Origin: a virus
IMG/VR virus record: IMGVR_UViG_3300006802_000536
Span: 1-24,650 of that record
DNA: 24,650 nt
Direction: 5' to 3' (one strand)
Part shown: positions 7,211-14,811 of the stretch, piece after piece
Position numbering within the stretch: the first letter of the stretch is position 1
How the letters are laid out: each line of letters starts with the position of its first letter
Notes under the pieces: model-generated
Database searches by the model: none
What the model was told of the DNA's origin: nothing
The model's input: the letters and a program-made list of their open reading frames with translations, nothing else
Translations under genes and position numbers: made by a program

Positions 7211-9955
7211 CTATCTAGATTCCCTAAACAGTGGTAAATACGACCTACGCACAAAGGTGTTTTGCACTTCTTGGGAGTATTGGTGAGCCCAGTCAGCACC
7301 TCCAGGACGATACAACTGGATGTGAACATGGCCATTAGCGCCTTTACCAGTCCCTGAACGACCTGGGCGGCTATCAGAAGGACCAACACCGTCCCCAGAT
7401 ATACCAAGCACTGCTCCGCGATTAATGCGATCTCCTGCTTTAACTTTTAACGTAGCTAGGTGTGCAACACGCACTAGGTCTCCTTTTTGATAGCCAGGTC
7501 CAGCAGCAGAAGCTCTAATAACAACAGCTAAACCAAAACCACCTTGACGCCCAGCTTCAACAACTTGACCACTAAACGGAGCAGGAATTGGGTTTGCAAT
7601 TTGACCGTTTTGACGTTCAACAACAAAATCAACAGCTCGGTTCTGAGAATGACCGTGATGCCAGTTGGTAATAATAATTGCAGTGTTTTGAGGTTTTGTT
7701 CCGCTGCTAGCGCTTGCAACACGCAAAGATTCTTGAAGTTTACGAGCGTTTTGTACAAAATTAGCAGGGAACGTTTTACGGTTGTAAAACCTGTTGGTTT
7801 GTAATTTAACCAACTCTTCGGTTGTAATTCTGTTGTTAAACGCTCTTTGAAGATTAGTAAGACTACGACGAGTGCTGTTACTAAGTTTTGATGGGTCGCC
7901 AGTTTGAAGTGCTGCGTTTACTTCTCCTATTTCAGTTTGATTAAGAACAAAATTGTTTCTAAGATAATTACGCATGGCACCAACATTAGTGCCAAATTTT
8001 TGAGAAGCAACAGAAGCAAACGCTTGACGGTTGTCAGTATCGTTAATGTTAATTTTCCAAGGTTTAGTAGTACCACCACCTTGAGCAGCGTTATCGTTAC
8101 CAAGAGCTGGTCCAGTTGCAGGTTGTCCAGTAGTAACGTTTGAGTAGGCGTCTACGTCGTTATACTCGGGTCGTGCGTAAAAGACAGACTGTGCGCGTTG
8201 AAGAATTTCAAACTGAACATTAGGGTCAGAAATGTCTTTACCAGCACGTTCAGCTTGTCGAAGTTGTTCATTTACATAAGCGCTTGCTTCAGCGCGGAGA
8301 CGTGGAGATGCTTGAGTTACAGCAGTGTTAAGGCTGTCTTTAGCAATTTCTTTTGGTTGGCCTTTTAAACCAGAAGCTTTAGCATACTCTGGATCTTGTT
8401 GAAAATTACCTTTAAGACCATTTACAAGATCTTTAAGAATTTGATTTTTAGGTGCTTGAAAATCAACACTAGATGCTTGCCTAGCAGCATTAGCAAACTC
8501 AGTTATAGCTTTACCTAAAAGAGTAGTACCTTCAAGTCGATCACGTAGATCTGCAGGTAGTTCAGTTTCACCGTTATTAATACGGTCTTGAATTTCTGCT
8601 TCAAGAAGTGCTTGATCAGTAGGACCAAGTTCTTTGGTTTGGTATGGATACAGTTTGTCTATTTGCTCGTTTGCTTCAGCAAGAGACACACCTTCTGGAA
8701 GTAGCCCAAGACTTGCTGCTTCTAAGTTTCCTGCTTTAGCAAATGTTCTTTGTTCAGTAATTTGTGCTTCTGTAGGAGTAGGGTTATTAGCGTAAAAAGT
8801 AACTGAATCAGTAGTTAGCGCTTTAAAATATTCACGTTTTTTACGTTGAATGTTACGTTCAAGAGCTGCTTGGTACGTTTCACTGCGTTTTAAAGCTTGT
8901 GTAGCGCCAGCTTCAAGAATATCTCTAAACGTTTGTCCTTTAGAGTTTCTTAAATCTGTAAGAGAAATACCGTCTTTAGTCTTAATTTGACCAAGAGACC
9001 GGACCATATTTACAAAACCATAAGCCTCACCAATGTCGTTGTAGCTATCTTTATCGTTATCAATAAACAAACGACCAAGCTCACTAGAAAGAACTTCGTG
9101 GAATTGCTTTTCAGTATATCCTCGAACATTTACAAAATAGTTGTACGCTTCGTTGTAACCTTGTTGGACTTGTTGCTGACCAAGCAACATACCTTGAGCA
9201 GAACCTACTGAACCTTTAATTAAAGAAGCACCAAGGTTCAACCCACCATAAAACTTATCAACGGCTGTTTGTGAATCAGTAAGTACTTTGCGTTGATATG
9301 CTTTTTGAATAACATCTTTTTTGATGTCAACAAGAACGTTACTAATCTGAGGGTCAATTTTTGCAGATACAAACGCACTAGGAATGTCTGCATACGGATT
9401 AAGAAGTTCTTTAGTTTTAACAGCAATGGCTGCTGCACGATCATCTTCAGGCAGCTCAGCAAGCATGTCTGCGTTTTGCTTGCCCCACATTCCTAGATCA
9501 ACAGCTACAGAACGCCCAGCGTTAGTAGCTTTAGTGTCGTAGTAGAAATAGTTAACCCAAGGGTTACGAAGCTGGTTTTGACGTGCTAAAGCTTCTTGAT
9601 TGTTATCTCGAAGGATACGAGTTTCTTTAGCGTTATCTAAAGAGTCTTGATAAGCCCTGCTTTCAGAAGACAGGAGGTTAAGCGCTTCTTGCTTTTTCTG
9701 AGCTTTATAGTTTTCAAACGCACCTTTTTGAGTTTGATCATAAACACCGCCTTTAGCTAAAAAGTTTTCAATGCTTCGAAGGCTTTGCTCAGTGGCAGTA
9801 TCAGGTTGAAACTGACGACCATAAATTAGTTGACCACCAACACGTTGAGGAGTTTGAGCAGGCTCAACAGGTTTTGGTAGCGCTACTGGTGCTTCGGGGG
9901 TAGCTACAAGATCACGAATTTGACGTTGGGGCGTAATACCAAAACTGCTGGTCAT
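7211..9955 (-). CDS. Internal virion protein, T7 gp15-like position, with C-terminal M23 peptidase-like domain
   Basis: This 914-aa protein lies between the gp14-like and gp16-like genes. Its ATG overlaps the upstream stop (ATGA). T7 gp15 (747 aa) is an ejected core protein that spans the periplasm. Most of the chain is Gln/Ala/Lys-rich and probably helical. The last 150 residues look like an M23 (LytM/lysostaphin) zinc endopeptidase: a strand with D776 (NRAVDF, 772-777), GQVVEAG (796-802), VAHL with H832, the hairpin KVKAGDRINRGAVLGISG (837-854), and HVH at 876-878. In M23 enzymes these supply a zinc Asp, a catalytic His and the final His-x-His. The usual first zinc ligand (His in HxxxD) is Asn772 here, although His766, 767 and 769 are close. 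Such a domain could cut peptidoglycan cross-links during genome entry. Whether it is active is open. Confidence 0.8.
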   Translation of the reverse strand: MTSSFGITPQRQIRDLVATPEAPVALPKPVEPAQTPQRVGGQLIYGRQFQPDTATEQSLRSIENFLAKGGVYDQTQKGAFENYKAQKKQEALNLLSSESRAYQDSLDNAKETRILRDNNQEALARQNQLRNPWVNYFYYDTKATNAGRSVAVDLGMWGKQNADMLAELPEDDRAAAIAVKTKELLNPYADIPSAFVSAKIDPQISNVLVDIKKDVIQKAYQRKVLTDSQTAVDKFYGGLNLGASLIKGSVGSAQGMLLGQQQVQQGYNEAYNYFVNVRGYTEKQFHEVLSSELGRLFIDNDKDSYNDIGEAYGFVNMVRSLGQIKTKDGISLTDLRNSKGQTFRDILEAGATQALKRSETYQAALERNIQRKKREYFKALTTDSVTFYANNPTPTEAQITEQRTFAKAGNLEAASLGLLPEGVSLAEANEQIDKLYPYQTKELGPTDQALLEAEIQDRINNGETELPADLRDRLEGTTLLGKAITEFANAARQASSVDFQAPKNQILKDLVNGLKGNFQQDPEYAKASGLKGQPKEIAKDSLNTAVTQASPRLRAEASAYVNEQLRQAERAGKDISDPNVQFEILQRAQSVFYARPEYNDVDAYSNVTTGQPATGPALGNDNAAQGGGTTKPWKININDTDNRQAFASVASQKFGTNVGAMRNYLRNNFVLNQTEIGEVNAALQTGDPSKLSNSTRRSLTNLQRAFNNRITTEELVKLQTNRFYNRKTFPANFVQNARKLQESLRVASASSGTKPQNTAIIITNWHHGHSQNRAVDFVVERQNGQIANPIPAPFSGQVVEAGRQGGFGLAVVIRASAAGPGYQKGDLVRVAHLATLKVKAGDRINRGAVLGISGDGVGPSDSRPGRSGTGKGANGHVHIQLYRPGGADWAHQYSQEVQNTFVRRSYLPLFRESR

Positions 9956-10992
9956 GACGTTACTTGAATCGGTTGGGGTTGAGGAGGCTGCATAGCCTGA
10001 TAATTATTCAAAGCTTCTAAAGCAATAGAACCAAGGTTAATGCCTAAAGCAGTCGAACTGGGTTTAGATGTAGGAGCAGGCTCAGCAATTTGAATTGGTA
10101 GAGGAGCTAAAGGTTTTACTGGGTCAGCAATTGGTTGTGGGGTGTAGAAACGAACTTGGCTGATCTGGTTTTCACGAGCTACGTTTGCTGCTTCTCCAGC
10201 TCTTAGTTTATCTGCAACTCTAAACTTAGTAGTAATTTGACGGTTGCTTAGGTTTGCCAAATACTGCTGGTCGTACTGCTGCTTGAGAGCTTGAACAGTT
10301 CTACCTGCCTGTCCTTTAGAAGCAACACGAGCCGCTTTAGCTTCAGCTTCAAGGCGTAGGTTATCTAGCGCAATAGTGTCCCTAGCTTCTTCTTCGTAAA
10401 ACCTACCTTCAAGATCAGCAAGCTGACGTGCAAAATTATTAGTAGCTGCAACTGCTACGTCAGATTTGTATTGTGCTTGCTGTTCTTGTAGTTGTGCTTC
10501 GTATTGACGACGCTTTTCTACGTAGTCAGCAGCTTTGTAATAAGAGTCAAGTTGATACTCATAGTTACGTAGGTTTTCTTGTTGTTGGTTTGCTACTTGA
10601 GCCCAATAACGTTTTTTAGCTTCAGCATCTTGACGTTCAGCTTCTTGGCGTTCAAACTTGTCACGCTCAACGGCTGTAAAGGCTTTCATTGCTGCACCTG
10701 CCATGTTCAAAATAGATGGCAAGCTAAACAGATCGTTACCAGGCTTTACTGATTTATCTTGTCGCTGTTGTGGTGTAAAACCTACAGGTTCAAAAATGTT
10801 TGAAAGGTCATTAAACTGCCTGTAATCAATACCTAAACCAAGGTCAACATCAAAACCAGTTTCAAACGGAACGTTTAGCTCGTTAGAGATGTCTGAAAAG
10901 GTATCAAAATTAAGATCATAATCAGATGGGTTTAAACCAAGACCAGAATCAAAATCAAGCCCACCATCAAAACCAAAAAAGCTGTTTGTCAT
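9952..10992 (-). CDS. Internal virion protein, T7 gp14-like position
   Basis: This 346-aa protein sits between the gp12-like tail gene and the gp15-like gene, the place of T7 gene 14, whose product is ejected and forms the outer-membrane part of the entry channel. The first 60 residues are acidic and rich in Gly, Asp and Phe (repeated GFDGG, GLGL and GLGID patterns). A short apolar stretch near 90-105 (LPSILNMAGAAMKAF) is followed by a long Gln/Glu/Ala-rich helical region (about 108-250), probably coiled coil. The C-terminal part (280-346) is Pro-rich. The start overlaps the upstream stop by one base (TAATG) and its own stop overlaps the next ATG, so translation is likely coupled. The assignment is by context and composition; no catalytic motif is visible. 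Confidence 0.75.
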   Translation of the reverse strand: MTNSFFGFDGGLDFDSGLGLNPSDYDLNFDTFSDISNELNVPFETGFDVDLGLGIDYRQFNDLSNIFEPVGFTPQQRQDKSVKPGNDLFSLPSILNMAGAAMKAFTAVERDKFERQEAERQDAEAKKRYWAQVANQQQENLRNYEYQLDSYYKAADYVEKRRQYEAQLQEQQAQYKSDVAVAATNNFARQLADLEGRFYEEEARDTIALDNLRLEAEAKAARVASKGQAGRTVQALKQQYDQQYLANLSNRQITTKFRVADKLRAGEAANVARENQISQVRFYTPQPIADPVKPLAPLPIQIAEPAPTSKPSSTALGINLGSIALEALNNYQAMQPPQPQPIQVTS

Positions 10993-13900
10993 TAGCCGTA
11001 CTTCCTAGCAACATCAAAATACAAACCAGTCCATTCCAAAGCAATGAACTTTGCTTGATCAATGCTTGAGTTTACTAGTTCTACTGTAACTTGATCGTTT
11101 TTGCTTTGGATGTAAGCTCTAAATTTAGCTTCTTCAAAAGGTTCTTCTTCGCTTACAACAATGTTTGCGTTAAGAGGATCCCGACGATCAAACTCGTAGG
11201 TTACTTTATCGCGGTAGTAAGGAGTAACTTCTACTGTAAAGTAACGGGCATCGTTGTAGTAAACATCCATATACCGAAGCTGTAAACGACCAGTGCGGTT
11301 ACCAATGAAAGTGTTATCGGTCGCTGTTCGGCTATAAGGCATAAGCTGAGGCGGTCTAAAAGTGAACGTATATTGCTCACCAAAGATCCAAGAACTATTT
11401 GAAAAATCTCCCAAGCTATCGCATACAAAACTAGTAACACCAGCAGGCACGGAGTTAGCCACAATCCAACGTTTTTGAGATTCTGACGCATCTGAAGAAT
11501 CAACTTTTTGAATAATAAACTGACTAACGTTAGTAGTGCGGTAAGGAAGGTTGACTGTAGTTTTGTTAGTACCAGCGTTGTAAGTAAACGTTGCTGTACC
11601 AATGTCAGTAGTAATAGAACTAGAGATTTGACGATCAAGAAGATAAAGATCGTTTGCTTCTTGAGGAGGTCGAGAAGCGTTCAAACCTTCTAAATAAAAC
11701 TCAGCTGTACCACTGTTATCGTATTGAACCAAACTATAAAGAGTACCTTCAACAAAATCACACCAATGAATGTTTTTGTTAGGGAAGGTCCATTTATGCC
11801 AAGCGTTTTGTCTGTTGGTTAAAGAGCCTCCTGATGCTTCCCAGAAGAACTGATACACAAACAACGAAGAAGGTTCATCGCTGCTCAGTCCTACAAGATA
11901 TTGATCAGTTCTACTAACAGCAAGAGAATCAAGATTCTTAGGAATGTATTTAGGAACAGTTTCCGTAATGACTGCTGTTTGTCCAAGGTTAATACCAACG
12001 GTTCGGTCAGTAGTAATGAAGGTGTGAAGACCTGTAAAGTCGCCTTCTTTAACAGGGAAAATTACCTGCGGTCCAACCTGTTTAGGTTTAACTCGCGACT
12101 CCATACTGATGGAGCTAATCCGACCCACAGAAGCAGTCTCAGGACTAAACGTAACGTTATCACCAGAGTACAGACGGAACTGGTTTTCGTTAGAAAACAA
12201 CACAAGTTCATCCTGTTGCTGCAACGCGTAGTTCAACACAGCAACGTCGTTACTAACTGCTGTCAAATCAATGGTGTCACTGTCTACAACTTGAAGAGCT
12301 GACTGCTGCCAAAAATTGTAATAAGAACCAGCTTCACTGAGAATGACGTTTTCACCGCTTACAAAGCCAAGACGGTTTTTGAAAAACACAATATCGTTAA
12401 TTGCTTTTTCAGCAAACGATGGTCCTGGTAGTTCATCTTCATCACCAGCTAAACGGTTAGTCCAACCAGGAATGTCAAATGAAACTGTACCGTCTGTGTA
12501 AGCAGAACCAGTAAACGGTTGAAACGTAAACCTTGTAAGACCGTTTTGGTTCTTGTAATAAATAAACGCATGAGGCATGGTCGTTTGATCAAACTGACCA
12601 CGAGTACCCCACCCGCTACTTTCTTCCCACACACCACGTCCATAGTCACCATTAGTAGTGGTGTTTTCTGCGTTGAACTTTAGGTAGTACGAGCTTTGTT
12701 CTGCAGCACCATCAGGAGCCACAAGAACCGTATAGCCCTCCCAAGACGAACCAGGAAGCTCTGTAATAGCTGTTACTTGATTAGAAAATCCATCCATCAA
12801 GGTGTTACCACGAGCATCAGTAGCTTCAATGCTCGCAATGTAACGAGAGGAATTTGTTAGGCCAATAAGGATTTGAGATCCTTGACGTTCAAAAGTAAGT
12901 TGGTTATTAATGTCTGTTTGATCTAAACCTTCGCCAAGAGTCAGGGTTGTAGATCCGTTTGCTGTTGCGTTTACAGAAGTACCTGTGTAGCTAACAAGGG
13001 TAAAGCTATTAGCAGCCACAGTGCCTACAAACGTATTTGCAGGAATACCAGTGCCAGTAACCTTTTCTCCTGTTTGTACTTTTGCAATGTCTGTTGTTGA
13101 GACGCTTGTAACAGTGTTACTGCCGTTTGTAGTTGTACCTGCAATAGTGTCAGTATTGCTAATTAGTTTGGCAGCGATGTCTGCAGTGCTTACAACGTTT
13201 GCGTTACCGTTTTGATCTGTTAAAGAAGGCGTAATGTGGTTACCACGAATCACTTCTCCGTTATCAAGAGTGACAATAACTTGATATTGAGTATCGTAAT
13301 CAACAAACTTAACAGTTACCTGAGCTTTAATAGGTTGATATTCAGAGCTAATTTCTCCAATGTTAAATCGAGTTAGCGTTTCTGAGCTGTTGTATTCTGT
13401 GTTCTTTTGAATGTTAGTAACGAACACATAGTCTTGAAACGACGTAGCCCTAAACCGATCACGAGCCCTACCAGAGCCACGTAGATACCCAAGATTTCCT
13501 GACGTGATGTTTGCAAAATCTTGCTCTACAGGAACGACGGTAGGAAGAATACCGCTAATCGGTTCAACGTTAGAAACGCCAGTAACAAAAGTACGACTAG
13601 ATTCAACCGTTAAAGAAACCCCTGAATTTGTAGCAGTAGCGTTTTTATCAAGAGTAATCCGACTAGTAGCAGTATCAATATCAACGATTTTAGTGTTAGC
13701 AGGAATACCAGTACCAGTAATACCAGCTCCAACAAACAAATCTGCAGTAGAACTTACAGAAGTAACAACAGATGATCCATTAGTAGTGTCACCTGTTGGA
13801 GTAACAGTTCTACTATCATCAACCACCATCAAAATAAACCGCTCATTAGTACTGCGGTTATAGACAAAGCAAAAAGCTTCATCCCATTTAATTGGTGTAG

Positions 13901-14105
13901 TTAAAGCTTGACCACCAGCATTCTGTGTAAGAGTGTCTACACGTTTTACAGGAACTGATCCGAGACGTTTTTTGAGACCTTCAACCAGATCGCAATTAGC
14001 GTTTTCAAGAACTTTTGCAAAACCTGGCAGCACAAAACTGTCAGCTTGTTGATTAATACCTTTGTTTAACGGACCAATAATTTGGCTATAAAGTTCTCTA
14101 GACAT
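10992..14105 (-). CDS. T7 gp12-like tail tubular protein B (nozzle)
   Basis: This 1037-aa protein is the tail nozzle candidate: it follows the gp11-like gene with a TAATG junction and precedes the core protein genes. The N-terminus (QIIGPLNKGINQQADSFVLPGFA, about 8-30) and the stretches KNRLGFVSGENVILSEAGSY and FSNENQFRLYSG are typical of gp12-type tail proteins, in which such residues build a beta-propeller. T7 gp12 is 794 aa. Much of the extra length comes from two copies of a Thr/Ser/Gly-rich beta module at residues 106-168 and 323-390, both carrying TNGS, TSVS and GTGIPANT. The C-terminus (ALEWTGLYFDVARKYG) is also gp12-like. By family the protein forms a hexameric tube at the tail tip, gated until adsorption. 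Confidence 0.9.
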   Translation of the reverse strand: MSRELYSQIIGPLNKGINQQADSFVLPGFAKVLENANCDLVEGLKKRLGSVPVKRVDTLTQNAGGQALTTPIKWDEAFCFVYNRSTNERFILMVVDDSRTVTPTGDTTNGSSVVTSVSSTADLFVGAGITGTGIPANTKIVDIDTATSRITLDKNATATNSGVSLTVESSRTFVTGVSNVEPISGILPTVVPVEQDFANITSGNLGYLRGSGRARDRFRATSFQDYVFVTNIQKNTEYNSSETLTRFNIGEISSEYQPIKAQVTVKFVDYDTQYQVIVTLDNGEVIRGNHITPSLTDQNGNANVVSTADIAAKLISNTDTIAGTTTNGSNTVTSVSTTDIAKVQTGEKVTGTGIPANTFVGTVAANSFTLVSYTGTSVNATANGSTTLTLGEGLDQTDINNQLTFERQGSQILIGLTNSSRYIASIEATDARGNTLMDGFSNQVTAITELPGSSWEGYTVLVAPDGAAEQSSYYLKFNAENTTTNGDYGRGVWEESSGWGTRGQFDQTTMPHAFIYYKNQNGLTRFTFQPFTGSAYTDGTVSFDIPGWTNRLAGDEDELPGPSFAEKAINDIVFFKNRLGFVSGENVILSEAGSYYNFWQQSALQVVDSDTIDLTAVSNDVAVLNYALQQQDELVLFSNENQFRLYSGDNVTFSPETASVGRISSISMESRVKPKQVGPQVIFPVKEGDFTGLHTFITTDRTVGINLGQTAVITETVPKYIPKNLDSLAVSRTDQYLVGLSSDEPSSLFVYQFFWEASGGSLTNRQNAWHKWTFPNKNIHWCDFVEGTLYSLVQYDNSGTAEFYLEGLNASRPPQEANDLYLLDRQISSSITTDIGTATFTYNAGTNKTTVNLPYRTTNVSQFIIQKVDSSDASESQKRWIVANSVPAGVTSFVCDSLGDFSNSSWIFGEQYTFTFRPPQLMPYSRTATDNTFIGNRTGRLQLRYMDVYYNDARYFTVEVTPYYRDKVTYEFDRRDPLNANIVVSEEEPFEEAKFRAYIQSKNDQVTVELVNSSIDQAKFIALEWTGLYFDVARKYG
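12936..13139 (-). repeat. Second copy of beta module inside the gp12-like gene
   Basis: It encodes residues 323-390 of the nozzle protein and matches the module at 13602-13790 in order: TNGS, then TVTSVSTTD, then VTGTGIPANT, then SFTL and a closing TLTL strand. The GTGIPAN segment is also similar in the DNA, suggesting duplication within the gene or gain of the same mobile domain twice. Confidence 0.7.
13602..13790 (-). repeat. First copy of beta module inside the gp12-like gene
   Basis: It encodes residues 106-168 of the nozzle protein, carrying TNGS, VVTSVSSTAD, ITGTGIPANT, RITLDKNATAT and SLTV. The order matches the copy at 12936-13139. Modules of this look occur in various phage structural proteins as add-on beta domains. 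That comparison is from memory. Confidence 0.7.
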
Positions 14106-14743
14106 TAGCGGCTCAGGATGTCAGGACCAAAAACAGTAGTAACGCGACCGCCGTACATATCATCGGGACCGCTAATAAAGTTATAGTTTTGTGCCATATC
14201 TTCAGTACGTTTCAAAGTCTGCAACGCAGCAGCCTCATCTTCTTGAGTATAAGCTTCGAGACTTGCAGAGGTAACAGCTCGGTTAGAAAACATACGACCA
14301 GCGCGAATCATGATGTAACGCCGACCTGTTTCTGGAATGCTGTCCCAGTTAAGTTCTTCAACAACTTCAGCAACTAGATCACTAGTGTTACCAGTCATTG
14401 ATACACCAAAGCTGGTTCTCAAATCGTATGTATTTTTAACGCGATCAAAAAGCCGCAAACCACGAAGAACAAACCTTTGAGACGGGTACGTGAGCGGATT
14501 AAACCGTACAGCAAGAGTGTTGCTTGGGAGTTGGGACTGACCTGTAGCAGCGTCCAAAGGAATGGAGTCATAGAGCATAGTGTTCCAAGACCATCCTGCA
14601 CCTTGAACCTCTCGGCTAACTTCATCAAGGGTGCGTTCTGCCAGACTAGCGTCTCCAGTAAGAGGTGGGTTTAGAGAGTTAATAGGTGCTTCACCAATAA
14701 TGGCGAGAAGCGTGTTAACTGCACTTAGTTTTGAGGTTGCCAT
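14105..14743 (-). CDS. T7 gp11-like tail tubular protein A (adaptor)
   Basis: This 212-aa protein (T7 gp11 is about 196 aa) lies between the capsid terminator and the gp12-like gene. By family it forms the dodecameric adaptor between portal and nozzle. Typical features are the start MATSKLSAVNTLLAIIGEAPINSL, EVQGAGWSWN (about 46-55), LRLFDRVKNTYDL (about 95-107) and the closing DDMYGGRVTTVFGPDILSR. The ATG at 14743 follows the terminator hairpin by only a few bases and has no good Shine-Dalgarno sequence. Its mRNA must therefore come from read-through of the terminator or from a processed longer transcript. Confidence 0.93.
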   Translation of the reverse strand: MATSKLSAVNTLLAIIGEAPINSLNPPLTGDASLAERTLDEVSREVQGAGWSWNTMLYDSIPLDAATGQSQLPSNTLAVRFNPLTYPSQRFVLRGLRLFDRVKNTYDLRTSFGVSMTGNTSDLVAEVVEELNWDSIPETGRRYIMIRAGRMFSNRAVTSASLEAYTQEDEAAALQTLKRTEDMAQNYNFISGPDDMYGGRVTTVFGPDILSR

Positions 14744-14752
14744 TATTGCAAT

Positions 14753-14780
14753 AAAAAAGGGGAAACATTTCTGCTTCCCC
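14753..14780 (-). terminator. Rho-independent terminator after the capsid gene
   Basis: On the minus strand GGGGAAGC (14780-14773) pairs with GTTTCCCC (14766-14759), eight pairs including one G-T, around a six-base loop. Six T follow at 14758-14753. This is the place of T-phi after gene 10 in T7, which terminates part of the late transcripts and so lowers tail gene expression relative to capsid. Confidence 0.85.
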
Positions 14781-14811
14781 CATTGTATTGGTAATTAACT
14801 GAAAGTAATTA

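Noticed and set aside
11231-11638. Minus-strand open frame of 135 codons inside the gp12-like gene
   Set aside because: Out-of-frame reading of a conserved tail protein; the Leu/Thr/Val-rich translation is a frame artefact.
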